From Deltaproteobacteria bacterium (GTDB taxonomy: Bacteria; Desulfobacterota; Binatia; UBA9968): a DNA stretch of 64,000 bases. The position numbers and the translations under genes are program-made. Where the stretch lies: NCBI GenBank assembly GCA_016874755.1, contig VGTH01000011.1, positions 59,492-123,491 on the forward strand, given 5' to 3'. The notes beneath the pieces were generated by a model. It was not told where the DNA came from. It saw only the letters and a program-made list of their open reading frames with translations, and ran no database searches. Positions 9,198 to 17,269 of this stretch are shown piece by piece (position 1 is the stretch's first letter; each line of letters opens with the position of its first letter).

Positions 9198-9904
9198 CAC
9201 TCGTGACCGTTCTCCATCCTCAATCGAATGGTTCCAACCGGGCTGCCGGTCCGGGCTAGAGAAAGTTCGTAGTCGCCCTTGGGAATGCGATCAAATACCG
9301 CCTCACCACCGCGCGTCAAATAGGAGGCCTGTTCCCGGCCCTCCGATATCAAGCTGATGCGCAGGTTGTCAACCGGATTGCCGCTGCTGTCCTTGACGCC
9401 TACAGCCACCTGGCATTGACCCGCCTCGATCAGTTCGACCTCGACGGCAACCTTAAGCTGCCCTACATCTTTCTCTACCTGAAGAATCGTCGTGGCCGAT
9501 GGCTGCGCCTTGCCTCTCACCCCCGCTGGCAACGCCATTGCGGGATTCATCCATTGGCCCGAGGTGCGCACCAATTCTATGGAATCTTTCACGATGCGCA
9601 CGACCAGGTCGAGAATACTTTCCTGAGCCTTGGGTGATTGCACGAGAGCCATGGCCCGCTCGATCAATCGCTGCGGCACGCGACCTTGATCGGCAAGCTC
9701 TGCGATTTGGCGCAGATTCACCAATTCATCGCTACAGAACGAGCAGGCGGCAAGATGAGATTCTACGGCCTCTTTTTCGTTTTGTGGCAAAGTGCCGGCG
9801 AAATAGTTTGTCAGTCGTTCCTCGTCCGGGCAATCATGGCGCGAAGGTGTTTGCCTGCTTTTGGTAACGACGCTTTTTAAGAGTTTCTCGATATCATGTT
9901 CCAT
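9197..9904 (-). CDS. Putative anti-sigma-like zinc-finger (zf-HC2) protein
   Basis: A 235-residue protein. Residues 25-65 hold the zf-HC2 signature of anti-sigma factors (CPDEERLTNYFAGTL, then ESHLAACSFCSDEL: His-x3-Cys-x2-Cys). No hydrophobic membrane segment follows, unlike classical membrane anti-sigma factors. The C-terminal 90 residues form a beta-rich segment (VAVEVELIEAGQCQVAVGV...GNPVDNLRISLI) resembling carboxypeptidase-regulatory or Ig-like domains. It lies 26 bp after the HEAT protein gene and its stop overlaps the presumed start of the CHAT gene. With an ECF sigma gene 4 kb upstream, a role in controlling that sigma factor or delivering a signal to CHAT is plausible. Confidence 0.75.
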   Translation of the reverse strand: MEHDIEKLLKSVVTKSRQTPSRHDCPDEERLTNYFAGTLPQNEKEAVESHLAACSFCSDELVNLRQIAELADQGRVPQRLIERAMALVQSPKAQESILDLVVRIVKDSIELVRTSGQWMNPAMALPAGVRGKAQPSATTILQVEKDVGQLKVAVEVELIEAGQCQVAVGVKDSSGNPVDNLRISLISEGREQASYLTRGGEAVFDRIPKGDYELSLARTGSPVGTIRLRMENGHE

Positions 9905-9930
9905 GACCTTCTCCCAGGCTTTCCGAAAGC

Positions 9931-11928
9931 TTATCTCGCGCTGGTATGCGAGGCCAACAACTGAGCGGCTAGACTTCTTACCTCGTTCGCGCGATCGCTT
10001 TGCGCGATGCGTTGATAAGCTTCCAAAACCTTCGGACTTTCTTCGGCCCAGCGGCTAAGACCGACAAGGGCTTCGCGCCGCACTTGAACGGAATTGTCAT
10101 TCGATGCGAGCCGGATAAACTCATCAGGGCTCGAAACCAGCGACATTCCTGAGAGGGTCTTTACCGCAGCCGCACGGACGGTTTCAACCGGATCGTTCCT
10201 GACCGATTCCATGAGCAGGTTGTAGGCTTCGCTGCTCTGGCTTCTTTGGAGGCTGGTCAACGCCTGCTGCCGGAGAATCGCGTCGTCGCTGCGGAGATTG
10301 GATTTCACGAAGTGCGGCACCTCTGAGGGCCCAAGATTGCCTAGCGCATTTAGAACAGCGATCTTATCGTTGAGCGATAACTCTCCGGCTTTCGCGACAT
10401 CACCGACGTATTGGCTGATGCTGTTGAAGCGGAGCGGGTCGATATCCCGCAGCCGATCGCCCATGGCGGCGAGTACTAAGAGCGCATTGTTCGCCAGCGA
10501 ATCTCCTTGTCCGTGCAGCCACTGCAGCCAAGTTTCGGCTTGCGGCACCGGCTCGGTAATCTGAGCAAAAGAGAAGAGCGCCAGTTGCCGGTGTCCACGC
10601 GGCCAATCGCCGCTAGTGGCAATGGACAATAGCGCCAGTTGCGCTGCAGGCGTACCCGCTGCGCCCAGAACTCCGGCCAGAGCGGAAGCCATGTCTCCGT
10701 TCGGCGCAGCGCTGGCAAGCTCATCGAAAATTGGGTCGATCGCAGAGTCATCCGCTTTGATAAAATCCGCGATCCTACCTAAGGCATTTACTTCTTCGGG
10801 GGTGCCGGCTTTACCGTCGGCAAAAAGTTGCTTCAGACGGGCCAGCTCGGTTTTGATGTTTCCGTCCGGTCGAGACGATCCTGATCGGCTGTTTGCCGGC
10901 GCTACATGGTCGCTGCTCCATGAGAATCTTGTCGGCGCCGATTCAAGAGATGCTGCCTTCGAAGCGCTTGTGATCTCATCGATACCGGCATCAGCCGAAC
11001 CATTCTTGAGGCGAAACACGAACACCACATCCGAACCGATGCCCAATTCAGGCACGCTCATCTGCTCGCGTCCCTCGATTAAAGTAGGGTAGGGGTTGAG
11101 ACTAATCGCAGTTGCGCCATAGACGGTATTTGCCGCGGCCAGAGGCGTCTGATTTCCCGCTCGAATGGTTATATATCGGTGCTTGCGTTTGGTGAGTTCA
11201 GACGGCCTTGCGGTGGCAACGCGGGAGTATCCGGCCAGATAAGTGCCGGTCGTGTCTTCTTCCGTGCGGCTCCAATGCGCGTCGTCGGCCCGGTCAGATA
11301 GAACAATCTGCCAGCGTGCGAGCACATCCTTCCACTGATTACCGCCTTCCGGTGACATATTATCCGGCAGCAGCAGTTTTTGCAGCCGACCGGACTTGAG
11401 CACAAAGGCGAGCACCTCTCCCTTCATTTCCGCCGCCATCTGCGCCATGTCCTTGCTCACAGGGGTCTGGTTTGTATCGATTTCGACCAGAGCATTTTCC
11501 ATCTCGAAACCTACCGTCCAGCCCTCCTCGTTCTCATCGTAAACTCGGGCGACCAGATTGCCGGATTGGCGCACTCGAATATCAACGGATATTGGCTTTG
11601 CCGCCGTAGAAACGGCGGAAATGCTGCCAGGAGTGAGTTTGATAATCCGGTTCTGAGAGAAGGAATAAGCGAGTTTTTCGCCCTTGCGCAGACCGAGTGT
11701 GGGAGCCGGTTTGTCGGCTTCGCGGGTAACTCCTGGAGAATAGTTCGATTGGGCGGTGGCTCGGATCAGCGAGATAACGGGAGCGGAAAAGCCAGCATAT
11801 CCGGCAGGTTGGATGATGTAGTAGCTCCCCAGCCAACCGAGAGCGGTTACCGCCAGCAGCGACAAGAGCAAAATGCGGCGCCGACTGCCTCGCCAAGTCT
11901 TGAGAATTCCAGCCTTAAGTTTCTCCAT
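9931..11928 (-). CDS. Membrane-anchored vitellogenin-N-like / HEAT-repeat protein
   Basis: A 665-residue protein. One membrane anchor lies near residues 20-40 (ILLLSLLAVTALGWLGSYYI). Residues 95-310 resemble the beta-rich vitellogenin N-terminal lipid-binding region (GEKLAYSFSQNRIIKLTPGS). From about residue 370 to the end run HEAT-like helical pairs (FVKSNLRSDDAILRQQALTS; DPVETVRAAAVKTL; DNSVQVRREALVGL). ATG at 11928 is chosen because AGGTGG stands six bases upstream; the longer frame from 11973 would start inside the promoter element at 11954-11988. It is the first gene of the operon with the zinc-finger and CHAT genes. Function is unknown; the domains suggest an envelope scaffold or lipid carrier. 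Confidence 0.75.
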   Translation of the reverse strand: MEKLKAGILKTWRGSRRRILLLSLLAVTALGWLGSYYIIQPAGYAGFSAPVISLIRATAQSNYSPGVTREADKPAPTLGLRKGEKLAYSFSQNRIIKLTPGSISAVSTAAKPISVDIRVRQSGNLVARVYDENEEGWTVGFEMENALVEIDTNQTPVSKDMAQMAAEMKGEVLAFVLKSGRLQKLLLPDNMSPEGGNQWKDVLARWQIVLSDRADDAHWSRTEEDTTGTYLAGYSRVATARPSELTKRKHRYITIRAGNQTPLAAANTVYGATAISLNPYPTLIEGREQMSVPELGIGSDVVFVFRLKNGSADAGIDEITSASKAASLESAPTRFSWSSDHVAPANSRSGSSRPDGNIKTELARLKQLFADGKAGTPEEVNALGRIADFIKADDSAIDPIFDELASAAPNGDMASALAGVLGAAGTPAAQLALLSIATSGDWPRGHRQLALFSFAQITEPVPQAETWLQWLHGQGDSLANNALLVLAAMGDRLRDIDPLRFNSISQYVGDVAKAGELSLNDKIAVLNALGNLGPSEVPHFVKSNLRSDDAILRQQALTSLQRSQSSEAYNLLMESVRNDPVETVRAAAVKTLSGMSLVSSPDEFIRLASNDNSVQVRREALVGLSRWAEESPKVLEAYQRIAQSDRANEVRSLAAQLLASHTSAR

Positions 11929-11953
11929 AGTGCCACCTCGATTTGATTTTCTT

Positions 11954-11988
11954 GAGCGAATAGACGGGATCACATTGAATTTCTTACA
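11954..11988 (-). promoter_or_regulatory. ECF-type promoter element 1 (HEAT-zf-CHAT operon)
   Basis: Read on the minus strand: TGTAAGAA (11988-11981), 14 bases, CGTCTATTCGCTC (11966-11954). The same two blocks with exactly 14 bases between them occur at 12984-13018 and 13821-13855, each in front of a gene of this cluster. A -35/-10 pair with CGTC in the -10 is characteristic of ECF sigma factors. It lies 26 bp upstream of the HEAT gene start. Confidence 0.8.
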
Positions 11989-12090
11989 GGAGGTAGTGCT
12001 TTTGGAGTCTGTGACCGGCAGTTAGCTTAATGAAAGGAGGGCAGGGCGCCGTAGAGAGCAGCACCCCGCCCTTAGGAGACCGCGTCGAGT

Positions 12091-12852
12091 TTACAGTTGC
12101 AGCAGTGTGCGGGTTGAGCTCGGCGCCGAATAATTCGCCAGGTTGAGCTGGTAGAGCACGCGGTTTAGTGTCTGCAAGGCTATGGATAGATTAATGGAAA
12201 CCGGATCGAAAACCAGGTTTGCGCTACCGGACCAGGTTGTCGGGGTGACTCGGACCGAAGGATTCAACGACGTCTTGGCTAACTGCAAATCCGACCTGAG
12301 AGACACGTTAAAACCCCTTACTCCGACTCCCGCCGACGCATTGCCGCTGGCCCACGCAGAAGCATTGCCGCTCACCCCGACCCCGGCGGGATCGAGTTGG
12401 AATGTGTAACCGATATTTGTCCCGCCGCCGACGGCACCGCTTATGGTGACGGGCACCGGCCCGACCGTCACGGTAGCCGAAGTCTGAATTAGAGTTCGAT
12501 TGATCGGTTTGCTCCACACATAACTGACACTCTTCGTACCGCTGTCGACGACATAACCAGCGACTTGAAGAGTGTACACGGCGCTTTTGCGTCCGGCCGA
12601 GTTTTCTGTTGTGGCAGTAAACTCTACGCCTTTAGCCGATTTGTTCAGAAACTTCACGGTCCCGGTCGCGTTGAGATCGATACGCGAATAGTTGCTGCGG
12701 TTCTCTGCGACCACGCTATAGGTGCCGTTCGCCCCTGCCTGGCTGTTGCCGAAATTGAAACTGTTGTAGCCGCTGCGCGTTCCGGCTAACCCTTCGGCAT
12801 AACACCCGAACGTTATGGCTGCCGCTAAGAAAACTATACGCTTGTTCTTCAT
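12091..12852 (-). CDS. Secreted protein of unknown function
   Basis: A 253-residue protein with a signal peptide (MKNKRIVFLAAAITFGCYAEGLAG). No known domain was recognised. The mature part is rich in Gly, Ala, Ser, Asn and Val, with alternating beta-type stretches and a central glycine-rich part (SGNASAWASGNASAGVGVRG), as in extracellular or surface beta proteins. ATG at 12852 is preceded by AAAGGAG. It has its own copy of the cluster promoter about 130 bp upstream, so the transcript would carry a rather long leader. It is probably a secreted effector of the ECF regulon, but no function can be stated. Confidence 0.7.
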   Translation of the reverse strand: MKNKRIVFLAAAITFGCYAEGLAGTRSGYNSFNFGNSQAGANGTYSVVAENRSNYSRIDLNATGTVKFLNKSAKGVEFTATTENSAGRKSAVYTLQVAGYVVDSGTKSVSYVWSKPINRTLIQTSATVTVGPVPVTISGAVGGGTNIGYTFQLDPAGVGVSGNASAWASGNASAGVGVRGFNVSLRSDLQLAKTSLNPSVRVTPTTWSGSANLVFDPVSINLSIALQTLNRVLYQLNLANYSAPSSTRTLLQL

Positions 12853-12983
12853 GTTAATCGCTCCTTTCTTAGTTTTTCGAGCAGGAATGTTCCTCCGCCA
12901 TCATGTTGTCACTATGAAATCCCTATCCGCTTGAGAATGTACGCCGTTCGTCCATTGGGCCTCCTTTGCTTGGAATATCTTTC

Positions 12984-13018
12984 GCTCGAATAGACGCAGC
13001 GGCAGCCGACTTCTTACA
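12984..13018 (-). promoter_or_regulatory. ECF-type promoter element 2 (secreted protein gene)
   Basis: Minus strand: TGTAAGAA (13018-13011), 14-base spacer, CGTCTATTCGAGC (12996-12984). The -10 block is identical to that at 13821 over 13 bases. It lies 131 bp upstream of the ATG at 12852. Confidence 0.8.
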
Positions 13019-13029
13019 CCAGGTATTTT

Positions 13030-13076
13030 CAATAAAAAGAAAAGGAGCCATCTCGTGAAAGCGAGATGGCTCCTTC
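13030..13076 (-). terminator. Rho-independent terminator after the lipoprotein gene
   Basis: A perfect 14-bp inverted repeat (AAGGAGCCATCTCG at 13042-13055 and its complement at 13062-13075, loop of 6). In the minus-strand reading it is followed by a T-rich tail (TTTTCTTTTTATT). It ends the lipoprotein transcript and separates it from the next promoter element. Confidence 0.85.
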
Positions 13077-13098
13077 TGCAGACATGTGAATCGATCGG

Positions 13099-13791
13099 CT
13101 AGTTCTTGACTGCGGCAAATGAGATTTGGTCGAGAGCGAGTTTCAAATGCTTCTCTCCCTTTGCGGTCTGATAGGTAATAACCAGCATCTTAGGATCAGG
13201 CGCGCTAAAGAACTGGCTGCCACGGACCGTAGCCCCAGCGGTCATCTCGATGGGCCACGCCAGCATTCGTCTCTTCACCTCGGCTAGTAGTTGGTCCATT
13301 TCTTTGGCGGAGGCGCCTGCTTGCGCGGCGGGCGCGTTTACTATGAACGCTCCTGAAGCGATTCCGAGCAGCGGCATGCCCGAAAAAGCGCCCAACAGCT
13401 GTCCCGCCACGCCAACGCCTTGAATAAGTAGACTCATCCCCTGCATTTTTTCCACTCTTTCGGTTGCCGACGGCAACACGTTTGGGATTATGGGATTGAC
13501 GTACAGGCCCGTGGAATCGATGACGCTGATTCGCTTGATCGTAACATCGCCGCGCGAGGCGTTTTGCAGACTGATAACCATTTCGTTCCAAGTGGCGCCC
13601 TTTACCCACGATCCAGGCCCATCCGGAACAATCACATGATGTAATACCGCTTTCACTTCCTCCCCATTCGCCCGAATCGCCAGTTCAACGGGTTGAGACT
13701 CTGGCGACTCGATGAACCGCCCTGGTCCTAAAGCAGAACATCCGGTCAAAAGTAAAAGCCCAAAGAGCCGGAAATGTTTTTGGATACCCAC
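13099..13791 (-). CDS. Lipoprotein of unknown function
   Basis: A 230-residue protein with a lipoprotein signal peptide: basic MGIQKHFRLF, hydrophobic core, and lipobox LLTGC with the modified cysteine at residue 18. The middle part has beta-type segments (VELAIRANGEEVKAVLHHVIV; NASRGDVTIKRISVIDSTG) followed by a hydrophobic, glycine-rich stretch (LLIQGVGVAGQLLGAFSGM, then PLLGIASGAFIV) that could insert in a membrane. No family was recognised. The GTG at 13791 has AGGAGG six bases upstream. Promoter element 3 lies 30 bp upstream, and the sigma gene ends inside that element. Confidence 0.78.
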   Translation of the reverse strand: MGIQKHFRLFGLLLLTGCSALGPGRFIESPESQPVELAIRANGEEVKAVLHHVIVPDGPGSWVKGATWNEMVISLQNASRGDVTIKRISVIDSTGLYVNPIIPNVLPSATERVEKMQGMSLLIQGVGVAGQLLGAFSGMPLLGIASGAFIVNAPAAQAGASAKEMDQLLAEVKRRMLAWPIEMTAGATVRGSQFFSAPDPKMLVITYQTAKGEKHLKLALDQISFAAVKN

Positions 13792-13820
13792 GGAACACCT
13801 CCTATTCGGTTTGCGATTTT

Positions 13821-13855
13821 GCTCGAATAGACGGGAGGCGTGAGTATTTCTTACA
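13821..13855 (-). promoter_or_regulatory. ECF-type promoter element 3 (lipoprotein gene)
   Basis: Minus strand: TGTAAGAA (13855-13848), 14-base spacer, CGTCTATTCGAGC (13833-13821). It overlaps the stop codon of the sigma gene (13851-13853) and lies 30 bp upstream of the lipoprotein start. Confidence 0.8.
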
Positions 13856-14426
13856 GGGAGCGGTTTTTTTCGAGAATATCTCTGAGTCGACCGATCAGGC
13901 GACTTTTCTGTGTGTAAACAGCAGCTTCGGAAGTATGCAAAATGGCGGCGATTTCTCTCGGGTCGAGGCCTTTGCGATAGTGTAGATCGACGAGGAGCTT
14001 GTCTCGGTCAGATAATTCTTGGATGGCTTCACTCAGGCGTTGTTCTTGTTGTCGTTGGGCCAGGGTATCATCGATGTTCGGACGATCAGCCGGTAGATTA
14101 TCCGGAATTTCGACCAAGCGCTCCTTTGGCTTTCTCAGACTGTCTATCGTGAGCCGGGCTGCTACGGTCCTCAACCAGCTCGCAAGAGTACAGCCGTTGT
14201 CGCCGCGGAACTGCTTGAGCTTGCGGTAGCCATCTGCACTCAGAGCAACAAAAATGTCTTGAAAAAGTTCTTCTATGAGGTCGTCTTGTCGTTCAACATG
14301 GTGAGTCGTCAGAGTCTTACGGATTGTGTGATAGAAAAGATTTGAATACTGCTGGACAAACGTGTCCCATGCAGCCTTGTCGCCGCGCAAGCAACCGGCT
14401 ATTAAACTTTTTTCCTGTTCCGTCAT
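13851..14426 (-). CDS. ECF-family RNA polymerase sigma factor
   Basis: A 191-residue sigma-70 family protein of ECF architecture. Region 2 covers about residues 20-95 (LFYHTIRKTL, DLIEELFQDIFVAL, FRGDNGCTLASWLRTVAARLTIDSLRK), and region 4 covers about 130-185 (LSDRDKLLVDLHYRKGLDPREIAAILHTSEAAVYTQKSRLIGRL), with a linker between them. No region 1.1 or 3 is present. Three identical bipartite promoter elements lie in front of the neighbouring genes, so these genes are its probable regulon. No such element was found upstream of the sigma gene itself, so autoregulation is not supported. The nearest anti-sigma-like gene is the zf-HC2 protein at 9197-9904. Confidence 0.92.
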   Translation of the reverse strand: MTEQEKSLIAGCLRGDKAAWDTFVQQYSNLFYHTIRKTLTTHHVERQDDLIEELFQDIFVALSADGYRKLKQFRGDNGCTLASWLRTVAARLTIDSLRKPKERLVEIPDNLPADRPNIDDTLAQRQQEQRLSEAIQELSDRDKLLVDLHYRKGLDPREIAAILHTSEAAVYTQKSRLIGRLRDILEKNRSL

Positions 14427-14750
14427 CGTGCCGAACGAACCTTCTGCTCGTCGGACATACCGAAGCTAGCGCCCCGCTGTCAAACCCTTCACATGGCTGT
14501 GCACCGCCGCGCCGTCGCATCAATCGACCGCATGGGATAGCTGGCGACATTCCTTCCAGCAGCAAACATCCTTTTGTTGCGTACGATATCCTGCGGCTCG
14601 TCCCTTGAACCACGACCGCAGGGCGCTTATGATTGCGCCAAACTTATGGCTCAAAGACGCGCGCGTGCCGATCGGAGCAGCTCATAGGGGCGGCTTTGAG
14701 GTTTTTTTCTTTCGAGGTTTTTTCCCTTATCCCGAGATTCAAGGAGCAGC
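14427..14750. other. Divergent intergenic region between ECF sigma gene and proS
   Basis: The region must hold the promoters of the sigma gene (minus) and of proS (plus). A T-rich segment (14700-14732) and AAGGAG (14741-14746) precede the proS ATG. No copy of the ECF promoter element is visible, and no other feature was recognised. Confidence 0.4.
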
Positions 14751-16478
14751 ATGTTTTGGAGTAAGACGCTCATCCCAACGCTCAAAGAAGACCCTGCCGA
14801 CGCCGAAGTCGTCAGCCATAAGCTTTTGGTGCGTGCCGGCTACATCCGCCAGGTGAGCCGCGGCGTTTACGATTATTTTCCGCTGGCGCTTAAAGTGATC
14901 CGCAAGATAGAGGCGATCGTGCGCCAGGAAATGGACCGCGCCGGCGCGCAGGAGCTCTTGATGCCGATTACCTCGCCGGCCGAGCTGTGGCAGGAAAGCG
15001 GCCGCTGGGAATTTTACGGCAAGGAACTGTTGCGCTTCAAAGATCGCCACGAGCGCGACTTTTGCCTGGGTCCGACCCACGAAGAAATTATCACCGACCT
15101 GGTGCGCCGGTCGGTGCGCTCCTACCGCGAGTTGCCGTTTAACCTGTACCAGCTGCAGACCAAATTTCGCGACGAAGTACGGCCGCGCTTCGGTCTAATG
15201 CGCGGGCGCGAATTTATCATGAAAGACGCATACAGCTTTCATACAGACGTCGCCGACTGCAAGCGTGAATACGAAAACATGTATCAAACCTACAAGCGAA
15301 TCTTCACGCGCTGCGGTCTCAGCTTTCGCCCGGTGGAAGCCGACACCGGCGCCATCGGCGGCAGCCAATCGCACGAGTTCCAGGTGCTCGCCGAATCCGG
15401 CGAGGACGCCATCGTCAGCTGCGATAGTTGTGAATACGCTGCCAACGTGGAGAAGGCCGAGGTCAAAGGCAAGCCGCCCGAGGGGCGCGACCTCTCGGAG
15501 GAGTCACCCAAGCTGGAAAAAGTCGCGACGCCGGGCAAGAAAACCGTTCCCGACGTGGCGGAGTTTCTGAAGCTATCCGCCGAGAAATTTATCAAGACCT
15601 TGGTCTACCAGACCGATAGCGGCGAACTGATCGCCGCACTGGTGCGCGGCGATCATGAGATCAATGAGCTCAAGCTGCGCACGGTGCTAGGCTGCCGCGA
15701 AGCCGCTTTGGCCGATGAAGCGGCTGTGGCGGCGGCGACGGGAGTGGTGCCGGGCTATTTAGGGCCGATCGGTTTGCAACTGCGCATCGTCGCCGATCTT
15801 TCGGTGCACGGCATGCGCGGCGCGGTGACCGGCGCCAACGAAGCCAACGCCCACTACATCAACGTCGACCAAGAACGCGACTTTACGCCGTCGGCCTTCG
15901 CGGATTTGCGCTTGGCCATCACCGGCGACCCTTGTCCGCGCTGTGAGAAGGGCAAGCTGCAAACCCACCGCGGCATTGAAGTGGGCCAGGTTTTCTACCT
16001 TGGCACCAAGTATAGTGAAAAAATGGGCGCGACCTATCTGGACGCAGAAGGGCGCGAGCGGCCCATCGAGATGGGTTGCTATGGAATTGGCGTCAGCCGC
16101 ATGGTGGCCGCGGCCATCGAGCAGAACCACGATGGCAACGGCATCATCTGGCCCATGTCGATTGCGCCGTTTCAAGTTTTGATTTTGCCGATCAACTACA
16201 AAGACGAGAAACTGCGCGCCGCCGCTGACAAGCTCTATCACGATTTGCAGCAGCGCGGAGTCGACGTGCTGCTCGACGACCGCGATGAGCGGCCCGGCGT
16301 GAAGTTCAAAGACGCCGACCTGGTCGGCATTCCGCTGCGGGTGACCCTCGGTGCCAAAGGCTTGGAGAAAGGCACGATCGAGCTGCGCACGCGGCGCGAC
16401 GGCAAAACCGATGAGATTCCCGTGGCGGACGCCGTAAAAAAAATTCACAGTCTGATTGCTGAGGCAACCCAGAGTTAG
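14751..16478 (+). CDS. proS: Prolyl-tRNA synthetase
   Basis: A 575-residue class II synthetase that charges tRNA-Pro in the cytoplasm. It has the bacterial-type layout: catalytic core with motif 1-2 regions (MDRAGAQELLMPITSPAELW, GPTHEEIITDLV, FRDEVRPRFGLMRGREFIMKD), an inserted YbaK-type editing domain (about residues 225-390, KFIKTLVYQTDSGELIAALVRGDHE), motif 3 (MGCYGIGVSRMVAAAIEQNHD) and a C-terminal anticodon-binding domain (FQVLILPINYKDE to the end). Length fits the family. ATG 14751 has AAGGAG five bases upstream. pyrF starts two bases after the stop, suggesting co-transcription. Confidence 0.97.
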   Translation: MFWSKTLIPTLKEDPADAEVVSHKLLVRAGYIRQVSRGVYDYFPLALKVIRKIEAIVRQEMDRAGAQELLMPITSPAELWQESGRWEFYGKELLRFKDRHERDFCLGPTHEEIITDLVRRSVRSYRELPFNLYQLQTKFRDEVRPRFGLMRGREFIMKDAYSFHTDVADCKREYENMYQTYKRIFTRCGLSFRPVEADTGAIGGSQSHEFQVLAESGEDAIVSCDSCEYAANVEKAEVKGKPPEGRDLSEESPKLEKVATPGKKTVPDVAEFLKLSAEKFIKTLVYQTDSGELIAALVRGDHEINELKLRTVLGCREAALADEAAVAAATGVVPGYLGPIGLQLRIVADLSVHGMRGAVTGANEANAHYINVDQERDFTPSAFADLRLAITGDPCPRCEKGKLQTHRGIEVGQVFYLGTKYSEKMGATYLDAEGRERPIEMGCYGIGVSRMVAAAIEQNHDGNGIIWPMSIAPFQVLILPINYKDEKLRAAADKLYHDLQQRGVDVLLDDRDERPGVKFKDADLVGIPLRVTLGAKGLEKGTIELRTRRDGKTDEIPVADAVKKIHSLIAEATQS

Positions 16479-16480
16479 TC

Positions 16481-17242
16481 ATGGCTTCCAAGCTCGAGCT
16501 ATTGCGCAAACGCGGCTCCATGCGCGAGTGCGTGATTGTCGCCCTCGACGTCGACACGTTGGAGCAAGCGAGCGCGCTGGTGCGCCAGCTTGCCGGCGAA
16601 GTCGGTATGTTCAAGATCGGCAAGCAGCTTTTCACATCCGTAGGGCCGCAAGCGGTCCGCACCGTGCAAGAGCTGGGCGGCGAGATTTTCCTCGACCTCA
16701 AATTTCACGATATTCCCAACACCGTGGCCAAAGCCGCGGTGGAAGCGACGCGTTTGGGCGTCAAGATGTTTAACGTCCACGCTTCGGGCAGCTTGGAAAT
16801 GATGCGCGCCACGGTGAAAGAAGTGACGCGCGTTTGCCGCCAGGAAAAACGGCGCAAGCCAATCATGCTGGCGGTCACCGTGTTGACCAGTCTCAATCAG
16901 GACGATCTCAAGCGGGTCGGCGTCGACGGCAAAGTCGCCGCTCAGGTGGTGCGCCTGGCGCTCTTGACCAAGGAAGCCGGCATGGACGGTGTGGTGGCGT
17001 CGCCGCACGAAGTGTCCGATATTCGCGCGGCTTGCGGGCGACGCTTTGTCATTGTCACGCCGGGCATTCGACCTGCCGAAAGCAGCCGCAACGACCAACA
17101 GCGGGTGATGACCCCGGCAGATGCGGTGCGCGGCGGGGTCGACTACATTGTCGTGGGCCGGCCGATCATTGAAGCGAAGGATCCGGTGGCTGCAGCGCAC
17201 AGCATTGTCGCTGAGATGGAGCAAGCCGGTTCGCCTCGCTAA
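16481..17242 (+). CDS. pyrF: Orotidine 5'-phosphate decarboxylase
   Basis: Catalyses the last step of UMP synthesis, decarboxylation of OMP. The signature DLKFHDIPNTV with the Lys-x-x-x-Asp catalytic pair is near residue 72, and the phosphate-binding end reads VTPGIRPAESSRNDQQRVMTP...VGRPI. The family usually begins close to CVIVALDVD, so the start may be the in-frame ATG at 16520 rather than 16481; the latter leaves only two bases after the proS stop and is kept. About 253 residues, as usual for the bacterial type. Confidence 0.95.
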   Translation: MASKLELLRKRGSMRECVIVALDVDTLEQASALVRQLAGEVGMFKIGKQLFTSVGPQAVRTVQELGGEIFLDLKFHDIPNTVAKAAVEATRLGVKMFNVHASGSLEMMRATVKEVTRVCRQEKRRKPIMLAVTVLTSLNQDDLKRVGVDGKVAAQVVRLALLTKEAGMDGVVASPHEVSDIRAACGRRFVIVTPGIRPAESSRNDQQRVMTPADAVRGGVDYIVVGRPIIEAKDPVAAAHSIVAEMEQAGSPR

Positions 17243-17269
17243 GGCTCGGCATTTAAAATATCTCAGATT

